Assembly: GCA_029222685.1 (NCBI GenBank)
Contig: JARHVB010000027.1
Location: forward strand, 104,408 to 168,407
Reading direction: 5' to 3'
Origin: Terripilifer ovatus
GTDB lineage: Bacteria; Pseudomonadota; Alphaproteobacteria; Rhizobiales; Beijerinckiaceae
DNA: 64,000 nt
Part shown: positions 53,795-60,439 of the stretch, piece by piece
Numbering within the stretch: the stretch's first letter is position 1
Layout of the letters: each line of letters opens with the position of its first letter
Translations under genes and position numbers: made by a program
The notes under the pieces: generated by a model
Told to the model about the DNA's origin: nothing
Databases searched by the model: none
What the model saw: only the letters and a program-made list of their open reading frames with translations

Positions 53795-54947
53795 TGCGAT
53801 ATCTCCGGCGGGCCTGATGCCAGAGCAGGGCAATGAGGCCCGCAAGACCGAGCAGCACGGTGCGTCCGTACTCGAGGGATTCATAATAGGCGTAGGCGAT
53901 CGCCAGCACGAAGCTCAAGGCCGCTGTCAACGGTGCCGTGGCAAAATACGCGGCGAAAACGCCATAAGCCGCATTCAGGATAAACAGCATCAGCACGCAG
54001 CCGACCGATATCGGCCAGGCAGACGGTTGAACTGCCACGGCCGCCGAGGCGGGCAGGCTGAAAAACACGACGGACAGGAGGAGCGGCAGGCGCATCAGCC
54101 GCAGCCAGGCGCGGGTGAAGCCGATCGGCGCCGTGCGCAGGACCGGCGATCGCAGCGGATGACAGCGCAAGGCCAGCATGAAGACGGCGATGCCGCCGAT
54201 CGTTGCGGCGGCCGCTGCGGGAACGGCCTGGCGGGTGGCGAAACTCGCGCCGGTAGCAAGGACCATGACGATGCCCAAGGCAAGACCGGCGACGATCCAG
54301 GGAACGGCCAGCAGAACGCGACCGGCGGGCAGACGCCAGGCCCAGGCGTTCAGCCAGCGCGGGGTTGCGCGATCGAGACGGCCGAGGACGGGAAGATGAA
54401 ATCCAGGCTGCGATGCGTGCGCCAGAGCGGGAGGGTCCACGGGCGTTCGCATGTCGGCGAGGGCACAGAAAGTTGCGGCCGCGAAGCCCGATACGAAGGC
54501 GGCTGCTGCCCGCAGCGCCGATGCAAGGGGATCGTCGATCGCGACGATCAGTCCGGCAAGGCCTGTGAGCCCGACGACGATCACGGCCAGCGAGATGCCG
54601 AAGCAGGACACCGCGAGAAGCGCAGCCCGGCGCCGGGCGACAAGCGAGAGGGGAAGCGGCCGCAGAAACGGCGCCAGGGCTTTGGCCCTTGCCATCCTGC
54701 TTGCGGCAAGCCCGAGAAGCAGTCCCAGGACCGCCGTCGCGGCCGGGGCTTCGAAGGTCCAGATGAGGCGCGCGTTACGCAGCGTTTCCGCATAGCCTGC
54801 CAATGCGAAGACGATATCGGCAATGCCATAAGCAACCAGCACGCCGCCGCCCAGGACCAGCCAGGCGAGATCGCCCTTTCGTATGCCGCGCAGAGCGGTG
54901 CGCAGGTCGGTCCACAGCAGATAGAGAACGAGGCGGTCGTGGTGCAT
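53787..54947 (-). CDS. ABC transporter permease-like membrane protein
   Basis: A 386-residue, very hydrophobic protein with about ten membrane segments and no recognised specific family. Its location upstream of, and 8-nt overlap with, an ABC ATPase indicates that it is the permease. It resembles ABC-2-like permeases in hydropathy, but no conserved domain was identified. The start at 54947 is chosen by the beginning of the membrane-protein sequence (MHHDRLVLYLLWTDLRTAL); its ribosome site is poor. The YXWGXW-type gene lies 46 bp upstream, so the three genes may form one operon. Confidence 0.7.
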   Translation of the reverse strand: MHHDRLVLYLLWTDLRTALRGIRKGDLAWLVLGGGVLVAYGIADIVFALAGYAETLRNARLIWTFEAPAATAVLGLLLGLAASRMARAKALAPFLRPLPLSLVARRRAALLAVSCFGISLAVIVVGLTGLAGLIVAIDDPLASALRAAAAFVSGFAAATFCALADMRTPVDPPALAHASQPGFHLPVLGRLDRATPRWLNAWAWRLPAGRVLLAVPWIVAGLALGIVMVLATGASFATRQAVPAAAAATIGGIAVFMLALRCHPLRSPVLRTAPIGFTRAWLRLMRLPLLLSVVFFSLPASAAVAVQPSAWPISVGCVLMLFILNAAYGVFAAYFATAPLTAALSFVLAIAYAYYESLEYGRTVLLGLAGLIALLWHQARRRYRNG

Positions 54948-54993
54948 CCTCAGCCGTATCTGCCGCTGTCCGATGAAGCTAGATCGCCTGCCA

Positions 54994-55434
54994 TTACGGC
55001 GCAACGAAGGCACCGTTTCGCGCCCATCGTGCCGGCACAAACAGCCAAGCGCCGCCGACGCGCTCCCAGTGTGCCGGAACATAGCTGAAGCCGGATCGCA
55101 GCGGCAGCCAGCGGCCTTCGATCCAGACATAGCTTCTGCCCATCCAGCGCCAGTATCCGGGCGACCAGATCCAGCCGGGACGCCGCGCCAGCGGAACCAC
55201 TTCGCTGCGCAACGGCGGCGGCGCCTGCCAGACCGGGGCGGCGGCAATGGCTGTGAAGGGAGGATCGATCGGCCCGGCAAAACCGTCGGACATGTTTTGC
55301 GCCGGCGCTTGCGCGATGCCCGTCGTCGATCCTCCGATCAGCATGCCCGCAGCCGTCGCGGTTACGAGTGCGCTGTTCCTGAAACGTGCGAGATGCTGGA
55401 CGATGGCGCGAAGCCGTTGATAAAAATGCTGCAT
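54994..55434 (-). CDS. exported YXWGXW-type repeat protein
   Basis: A 146-residue protein with a signal-like hydrophobic segment ([22 protein letters not shown]) and a mature part rich in tryptophan: [22 protein letters not shown], then [20 protein letters not shown]. These W-x-G-x-W repeats are typical of the small periplasmic/outer-membrane YXWGXW family. The start at 55434 has GGAGAG 8 nt upstream. A three-fold GTTAC-type repeat, the suggested response regulator site, lies 73 bp upstream. It probably heads an operon with the ABC transporter genes. Function unknown, envelope-related. Confidence 0.75.
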   Translation of the reverse strand: MQHFYQRLRAIVQHLARFRNSALVTATAAGMLIGGSTTGIAQAPAQNMSDGFAGPIDPPFTAIAAAPVWQAPPPLRSEVVPLARRPGWIWSPGYWRWMGRSYVWIEGRWLPLRSGFSYVPAHWERVGGAWLFVPARWARNGAFVAP

Positions 55435-55506
55435 GATGTCTGCTCTCCGATATCTCATGTGCAGGATGAGGATCGCCTGTGAGCGAAACGACAGAGTGAG
55501 CGGCGC

Positions 55507-55531
55507 GTAAGCAAGTGTGACGGAGTGTAAC
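55507..55531. promoter_or_regulatory. RstA-box-like direct repeat upstream of the YXWGXW gene (site A)
   Basis: Read towards the YXWGXW gene (minus strand) the site is GTTAC-N5-GTCAC-N5-CTTAC, three half-sites with 10-bp period. The core TACACTCCGTCACA resembles the E. coli RstA box TACATNTNGTTACA. The site lies 73 bp upstream of the start at 55434. Four related sites occur within 4.4 kb around the two-component genes. Confidence 0.6.
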
Positions 55532-55542
55532 CGGTGCTGTTC

Positions 55543-56658
55543 TCAGCGCTCCGCGTGCAGATCCGTTTGCGCGATGAGCCGCCGGATCGTCTGGATGTCC
55601 TTTTCGACGATCGGCAGGCGGCGGCGCATGAAGAAGAGACCGTAAAGGCCATTCTGCCGATCGATCCAGGGGTAGGTGCCGAGGGCGCCGGGGCTCGAGA
55701 CGACGCTGCAGCTTTGGTCGGGTTCGATTTTCTCGCACCAATTGCCGAGCGCATATTGCAGCATCGCGTTTGCGCCGTATGGTTTGAAACCCGCTCTGGC
55801 ATTGCCTGTCTGAACGCGCTCCATCTCTTCGATCGCGCGCTTCGACAGTATGCGACGGCCTTCATAGGTGCCGCCTGATGCAAGCATGGTCAGGAGGCGT
55901 CCGTAGTCTTCCGCCGTGGTGACGAGGCCGCCTTGCAGGTTTGGATTGCGGACCTGCGAAGGGGAGAGTTCCGGCCACATCGGGTTACCCCAATAGGAGT
56001 GCTGCAGACCAAGCGGGCGGGCGATGCGCGTCTCGAACAGGCGCGCCCAGGTTTCGCCGGTTGCCTGTTCGGCGAGCGCGCCCGCGACCTGAAAGGCGGG
56101 GCTGCCGTAGCGGAACACCTGTCCGGGCCTGTCCTGCAACGGTCGCGCTGCGATCTCGTTCGCGGCCTCTGCGAGCGACATCCTCGGGTTCTGGCGTATG
56201 TCGACAAGGCCCTGCAGGCTGCCTTGTCCAGATGTGTAGGAGAGGATCTGCCGCAAGGTGATCTTTCCGGCGACGCCGGTAAAGGCCGGCAATCGCCGTT
56301 CGATCGGTTCGTCGAGCGACAGCTTGCCGTCATCGACGAGCGTCATGATGAGCGCCGCCGCCATCCATTTCGAGGCGGATGCCACCGGAAGCTGCGCGTC
56401 CGGATCGATGCCGGCGTCGATGCGGTAGAGCTGCCGGCCGTTTCGAAACACGATGAGCGTTGCGCCGGGCACGGCGTCCTTTTCGATCATCCGGTTGAAT
56501 TCGCCGATGACGGCAGGCGGCGGACGCGATGCGCTGAAGGCGGGCATGATCGCTGCCGCGCACAGGCACAGGACGGCGAGCATGAGAATGACAAGCACCG
56601 TGTCCCAGATGAACTGGCTGAGCTGCCATCTGGTGAAGCGGCGGCGGGAGATCTGCAT
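55543..56658 (-). CDS. membrane-anchored serine hydrolase, beta-lactamase/DD-peptidase family
   Basis: A 371-residue class C beta-lactamase-like hydrolase. An N-terminal membrane segment (about 18-40) anchors it on the periplasmic side; Ser94-A-S-Lys97 is the SxxK motif in PVASASKW, Tyr183 in YGSPAF replaces YxN, and C-terminal GTYPWIDRQNG leads to a HTG-like region that is not obvious. Such proteins include esterases, D-aminopeptidases and PBP4*-like enzymes. Site B (56711-56735) is 53 bp upstream, so it is a likely target of the regulator at 58090. The gene follows the histidine kinase gene by 89 bp on the same strand. Confidence 0.85.
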   Translation of the reverse strand: MQISRRRFTRWQLSQFIWDTVLVILMLAVLCLCAAAIMPAFSASRPPPAVIGEFNRMIEKDAVPGATLIVFRNGRQLYRIDAGIDPDAQLPVASASKWMAAALIMTLVDDGKLSLDEPIERRLPAFTGVAGKITLRQILSYTSGQGSLQGLVDIRQNPRMSLAEAANEIAARPLQDRPGQVFRYGSPAFQVAGALAEQATGETWARLFETRIARPLGLQHSYWGNPMWPELSPSQVRNPNLQGGLVTTAEDYGRLLTMLASGGTYEGRRILSKRAIEEMERVQTGNARAGFKPYGANAMLQYALGNWCEKIEPDQSCSVVSSPGALGTYPWIDRQNGLYGLFFMRRRLPIVEKDIQTIRRLIAQTDLHAER

Positions 56659-56710
56659 GGACTGGCTCCTGAGAAGAGCCGCAGTGTCGTTGCCGGACTG
56701 ATCGCGAGTA

Positions 56711-56735
56711 TGAACCCGATGTAACGGAATGTAAC
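56711..56735. promoter_or_regulatory. RstA-box-like direct repeat upstream of the serine hydrolase gene (site B)
   Basis: Read towards the hydrolase gene (minus strand): GTTAC-N5-GTTAC-N5-GTTCA, 10-bp period. Its core TACATTCCGTTACA differs from the E. coli RstA box TACATNTNGTTACA at one defined position. It begins 53 bp upstream of the start at 56658. Confidence 0.65.
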
Positions 56736-56747
56736 CGCGGCGGAATG

Positions 56748-58088
56748 TCAGCCGGCGACGAGGGAGATCGTCGCGCGTAGGCCGCCCTCACGCCGGTTCT
56801 CGATCTTGAGATCACCGCCCTGGCTTTTGGCGAGCGCGCCGACGATGGCAAGGCCAAGCCCGGCGCCGCCGGTCTGCCGGCCGCGCGAGGGTTCCAGTCG
56901 CTCGAAAGGCTGCAGGATGCGCTCCAGTGCGTCGGCGGGAACGCCCGGTCCCCGGTCGGTGACGGACAGTTTGATCATCGCGTCTTCCCGCCAGGCGCTG
57001 AGTTCCGCATTCTTGCCGTAGCGCAGTGCATTGTCGGTCAGGTTCGCCAGCATGCGGCGCAGCGCCAGCGGCGCGCAGCGCGCCTCCAGCGGACCGGCGT
57101 GCTGGATGTTGACGGTGACGGCTTCACCGATCTCCTGGCGAATCTGCGCCAGAGACTCGACTTCCGTGGCGACGTCGCAATGCTCCGGATGCTTGCCGGC
57201 GACACGCGTGGTTTCGCGGGCGAAAATCAGCGTATCGTCGAGCAGCAGGTTCATGTCATCGAGATCGCGGATCGCCTGCGCCTGCTGCTGAGGATCGTCG
57301 ATGAATTCGGCGCGCAGCCTGAGCCGCGTCAGATAGGTGCGGAAGTCATGGGCGATCGCGGCGAGCACGCGTGTGCGCTCGTTCATCAGGCTGCGAATGG
57401 TATGCTTCATGCCGTTAAAGGCTGTCGACAGCATGTTGATTTCGGTCGCGCCCCGTGCCGGCAGGTCGGGCATGTCGATATCCTGCGCCAGCCCGTGGGC
57501 TGCCTGCGCCAGGCGCCGTGCCGGCAGCACGACCTGGTGGATGCAATAGAACAGAATCAGCAGCAGAATGCCGGCGACCGCCGCGCCGATGATGGCCAGG
57601 CGCCCGGTGAGCCGCTGCAGCAGCACGGGCGCGCGTTCAATCGTCAGCGTGTCGCCGGTGTGCAATTGAATGAGAAGGCGCACCGCCGCGGGAGTGGCGG
57701 CCCTTGCAGGGCCGTGCGCCGGCCCGGCTTGCTCGCCGCGCGCCTCGACCCTGAAGGCGCGTCCCTCCAGCTCCGATGCGTATCGGCTGTAGAGCTCGGT
57801 CAGATAGGGCGCAGCGTTGTGCTCTGCCTGTTCGAGAGAGCCCGGTTGCACATGCACGATGAGCGACCCGGCGTTGAGCGCGGCGATCACGAGGTCACGC
57901 TGCCGATCGGAGACGGATTCGACGGCGCTGGCTATGGCCGCCGCTTCGCGCGGCGACATCAGGCGAAACATTACCGGGCGTCCGTCGGGCCAGATGATGG
58001 CAGCCGCGATGACGATCTGCAGAAGGACCAGGCCCAGCAGAAAGGCGAGGGCGATGCGGAAGGTCAGGCTTCCAAAGACGTGCCGCAT
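56748..58088 (-). CDS. sensor histidine kinase of the RstB/EnvZ type
   Basis: A 446-residue inner-membrane kinase: TM1 (about 10-32), a periplasmic sensor loop (33-164), TM2 (165-187), HAMP (188-240), HisKA with His247, and HATPase with NLTDNALRYG, DRGPGVP and GGAGLGLAIV. The H-box is HDFRTYLTRLR: Tyr252 occupies the place of the usual Pro. The start at 58088 has GGAG 5 nt upstream. It follows the response regulator by 1 bp, so both are cotranscribed. Its signal is unknown, but neighbouring targets are envelope proteins, including an EF-hand lipoprotein. Confidence 0.9.
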   Translation of the reverse strand: MRHVFGSLTFRIALAFLLGLVLLQIVIAAAIIWPDGRPVMFRLMSPREAAAIASAVESVSDRQRDLVIAALNAGSLIVHVQPGSLEQAEHNAAPYLTELYSRYASELEGRAFRVEARGEQAGPAHGPARAATPAAVRLLIQLHTGDTLTIERAPVLLQRLTGRLAIIGAAVAGILLLILFYCIHQVVLPARRLAQAAHGLAQDIDMPDLPARGATEINMLSTAFNGMKHTIRSLMNERTRVLAAIAHDFRTYLTRLRLRAEFIDDPQQQAQAIRDLDDMNLLLDDTLIFARETTRVAGKHPEHCDVATEVESLAQIRQEIGEAVTVNIQHAGPLEARCAPLALRRMLANLTDNALRYGKNAELSAWREDAMIKLSVTDRGPGVPADALERILQPFERLEPSRGRQTGGAGLGLAIVGALAKSQGGDLKIENRREGGLRATISLVAG

Positions 58089-58089
58089 C

Positions 58090-58875
58090 TCAGCTCCGAT
58101 TGCGCTCGACCGGGGCCGAGAAGAGATAGCCGCCGCCGCGAACCGTCTTGATGACCGAATGGGCCTTGGTGTCATGAGATTTGGCATCGTCACCGAGCTT
58201 GCGCCTGAGCCGGCTGAGCTGGACGTCGATCGTCCGGTCGAACGGCCCGGCGCTGCGGCCGCGTGTCCAGTCGAGCAACTGGTCGCGATTGAGCACGCGC
58301 TGCGGGTGCATCAGAAACACCATCAGGAGATCGAACTCGCCGCCGGTCAGATCGACCGGTTCGCCGGCGGGATTCTGCAGGAGCCGCGACGCAGCGTTCA
58401 GGCTCCATCCGGCGAACCCATAGATGTCCTGTGGCGACTGAAAGGGCGCGCGGTGGATGTCGCGCGTGCGGCGCAGGATCGCCCTCACGCGGGCAACGAG
58501 TTCGCGCGGGTTGAAGGGCTTGGGGAGGTAGTCGTCGGCACCCAGTTCCAGGCCGATGATGCGGTCGAGGTCGTCGCCCTTCGCGGTGACCATCAGGACC
58601 GGCGTGCCCATCGGGCCTGTCCGCAGCCGGCGGCAGATCGACAGGCCGTCTTCGCCCGCGAGCATCAGGTCGAGCACGACGAGATCGACTCTACGGCGGT
58701 CGATCTCGCGGTCGAGCTCATCGGCGCCGCTGCACAGCGCGACGTCGAAGCCCTCGCGCGACAGCAGGCCGCCGACAAGCGATCTGATCTCCGGATCGTC
58801 CTCGACGACGGCGATGAGGGTTGATTGCGTCAATGATCCAAACTCGGGTCCAAACCAGGGCTCAAATTCCCGCAC
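58090..58875 (-). CDS. OmpR family response regulator, RstA-like
   Basis: A 261-residue response regulator: receiver with Asp69 in LVVLDLMLAGEDG, the Lys of YLPKPFN, and a winged-helix domain ending IDVQLSRLRRKLGDD and IKTVRGGGYLFSAPV. Start assigned at GTG 58875; a downstream TTG is possible. It is encoded upstream of its kinase. Four GTTAC-type direct repeats, matching the RstA box of E. coli, lie near it, including one in its own divergent promoter region, so it is the likely binding protein. This is inference from sequence; the four sites and target genes are described separately. Confidence 0.9.
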   Translation of the reverse strand: MREFEPWFGPEFGSLTQSTLIAVVEDDPEIRSLVGGLLSREGFDVALCSGADELDREIDRRRVDLVVLDLMLAGEDGLSICRRLRTGPMGTPVLMVTAKGDDLDRIIGLELGADDYLPKPFNPRELVARVRAILRRTRDIHRAPFQSPQDIYGFAGWSLNAASRLLQNPAGEPVDLTGGEFDLLMVFLMHPQRVLNRDQLLDWTRGRSAGPFDRTIDVQLSRLRRKLGDDAKSHDTKAHSVIKTVRGGGYLFSAPVERNRS

Positions 58876-58922
58876 TCAGAATCCTCCAATCCGCAACATA
58901 GGAAAAGTGCAAAAATACGTCC

Positions 58923-58947
58923 GATACATTTTGTTACGTTCGGTCAC
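58923..58947. promoter_or_regulatory. RstA-box-like direct repeat between regulator and EF-hand genes (site C)
   Basis: On the plus strand: GATAC-N5-GTTAC-N5-GTCAC, 10-bp period (58923, 58933, 58943). TACATTTTGTTACG matches the RstA box TACATNTNGTTACA at all but the last base. It lies 72 bp upstream of the EF-hand gene (start 59020) and 47 bp from the divergent regulator gene (58875). Orientation fits the EF-hand gene; autoregulation is also possible. Confidence 0.65.
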
Positions 58948-59019
58948 TCGCCGCTCACACGGCGCATACAGCGCGGCTGCATAAGAAAGGCCCTTCGTTT
59001 CGAACAATGGGAGCGCCCC

Positions 59020-59466
59020 TTGCGGTTCATTCTTGGTGTCAGTCTTATCGCCCTTTCCCTGTCCGGCTGTGCTGCGGTCGCGCGCAGCGCGCTGGCCGCC
59101 GGCAACAGGCCGGATATCAGTCAAATGCTGGCAAATGCTGATGAAAACGGCGACGGCAAAATCAGCCGCGGCGAATTCACCGATGCGCGCGCCAGGCTTT
59201 TCGCAAGGATCGACCGCAACGGCGATGGTTTCCTGAGCAAGGACGACGTGCCCCAGGGGCTTTTCGGACGCCGTCGCGGCGGTGAGCGTCTGCAGCAGGC
59301 GATAACGATGCTCGACAAGGACGGCGATGGCCGCATCAGCCGTGATGAGTTCGTCAATGGGCCCGGCCTGCTGTTCGATCGCGCCGATGCCAACCATGAC
59401 GGTGTCGTCGATGCCCGCGAACTGGCGACACTTCGCGCGGTGATCGCCGCCCGCAAGTCCCAATAG
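59020..59466 (+). CDS. EF-hand lipoprotein with four calcium-binding loops
   Basis: A 148-residue exported lipoprotein. Signal segment ILGVSLIALSLSGC with lipobox Leu14-Ser-Gly-Cys17 suggests lipidation at Cys17. The mature part has four EF-hand loops: 41-52 (DENGDGKISRGE), 65-76 (DRNGDGFLSKDD), 99-110 (DKDGDGRISRDE) and 123-134 (DANHDGVVDARE), all with Asp at position 1 and 3/5 and Glu/Asp at 12. It probably binds Ca2+ in the envelope. The start codon is TTG with GGGAG upstream. It is divergent from the two-component regulator, with site C between, so it is a likely target, as in the calcium-responsive CarRS-like systems. Confidence 0.85.
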   Translation: MRFILGVSLIALSLSGCAAVARSALAAGNRPDISQMLANADENGDGKISRGEFTDARARLFARIDRNGDGFLSKDDVPQGLFGRRRGGERLQQAITMLDKDGDGRISRDEFVNGPGLLFDRADANHDGVVDARELATLRAVIAARKSQ

Positions 59467-59480
59467 GCAGAGCAGAAGCA

Positions 59481-59903
59481 ATGATCGCCAATCGGTCCAT
59501 GCCGGCAGCCGTCGTCATTCCGGAACTTGCCTATCGGGACGTCAGCGAGGCTGTCGGCTGGCTGTGCGACTCGTTCGGCTTCACCTTGCGGCTGCGCGTC
59601 GCCAGCCATCGCGCGCAGCTCGATGTCGGCGCCGGCACGATCGTCGTGACGGAGGCAAACGCGCTGGACTTCCAGCTTCTCGCCGGGATGAACCGCCAGA
59701 TCGGGATCATGGTTCGGGTCGACGATGTCGACCAGCACTTTACAAAAGTCTCGCGTTCATTGGCCCGCCTGATCAGCAAGCCCACCGATCATCCCTATGG
59801 CGAGCGCCAGTACGCATGCCTGGATCTCGGCGGCTATAAGTGGACGTTCTCGCAGACGATCGCGGATGTGACGCCGGAGTCGTGGGGTGGAACGCCCGCA
59901 TAG
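59481..59903 (+). CDS. VOC / glyoxalase-fold protein
   Basis: A 140-residue protein of the vicinal oxygen chelate fold: VIPELAYRDVSEAVGWLCDSFGFTLR at the N-terminus, GVDDVDQHF-like MVRVDDVDQHFTK in the middle, and YACLDLGGYKWTFSQ at the end. Glyoxalase-type metal ligands (His/Glu) are not clearly visible, so enzymatic function is uncertain; many such proteins are ligand-binding or resistance-like. It follows the EF-hand gene by 14 bp and may be in the same unit. Confidence 0.75.
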   Translation: MIANRSMPAAVVIPELAYRDVSEAVGWLCDSFGFTLRLRVASHRAQLDVGAGTIVVTEANALDFQLLAGMNRQIGIMVRVDDVDQHFTKVSRSLARLISKPTDHPYGERQYACLDLGGYKWTFSQTIADVTPESWGGTPA

Positions 59904-59918
59904 ATACACTCCGTTACG
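59904..59918. promoter_or_regulatory. RstA-box-like direct repeat upstream of the small secreted protein gene (site D)
   Basis: Plus strand GATAC-N5-GTTAC with TACACTCCGTTACG as core, similar to the RstA box; only two clear half-sites. It starts right after the stop of the VOC gene and lies 94 bp upstream of the small gene at 60013, in the same orientation relative to its target as sites A-C. Confidence 0.5.
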
Positions 59919-60012
59919 CTTTGATGTGCGCGGTACACGGTCATGCAAACGGCCGGTGCGAAGCTGCTTTCATGGCGCGATCAGCAGCGCCATCTCATGA
60001 AAGGAGCACATC

Positions 60013-60318
60013 GTGAAACTCGCAATCGGAACAATCGCTTTTTCGAGCCTGCTTATGATCGGAGCGGCTTCGGAGGCCAATGCCTGGACGCGGAGCGGCA
60101 GCGTCACGACGCAGCGCGGAACCTATACCGGGACGGCAAGCGGCGGTTGCGGCGGCGGCACATGCTCGCGCACGGCATCGGTGACCGGCCCCATGGGCCA
60201 TACGGTCTCGCGCTCGGGCAGCATCTCCCGTGTCGGTCCCTATCGCTACGCCTATTCGCGCACGACCACCGGCCCCTATGGCCGCAGTTTCATGCGGTCC
60301 GGCTGGTTCCGCCGCTGA
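60013..60318 (+). CDS. small secreted Gly/Ser/Arg-rich protein
   Basis: A 101-residue protein with a clear signal peptide (LAIGTIAFSSLLMIGAASEANA-W). The mature part is rich in Gly, Ser, Thr and Arg with two Cys in GGCGGGTCSRT and repeated short blocks (SGSVTTQRGTYTG, SVTGPMGHTVSRSGS, TTTGPYGRSFMRSG). No family recognised. The GTG start has AAGGAG upstream. Site D lies 94 bp upstream. It resembles small envelope proteins of other rhizobia in composition only. Confidence 0.65.
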   Translation: MKLAIGTIAFSSLLMIGAASEANAWTRSGSVTTQRGTYTGTASGGCGGGTCSRTASVTGPMGHTVSRSGSISRVGPYRYAYSRTTTGPYGRSFMRSGWFRR

Positions 60319-60439
60319 CGTCAATTTTAATCAATTCGGGAGGACGCGTATAAGCGCGCCCTCCTGTGAAGACTGATTGTCCTGCGCATTGTCTTGGGTA
60401 TATTCGGCCGCCCAGATTGTTCGGCCAGGAAACCCAGCC

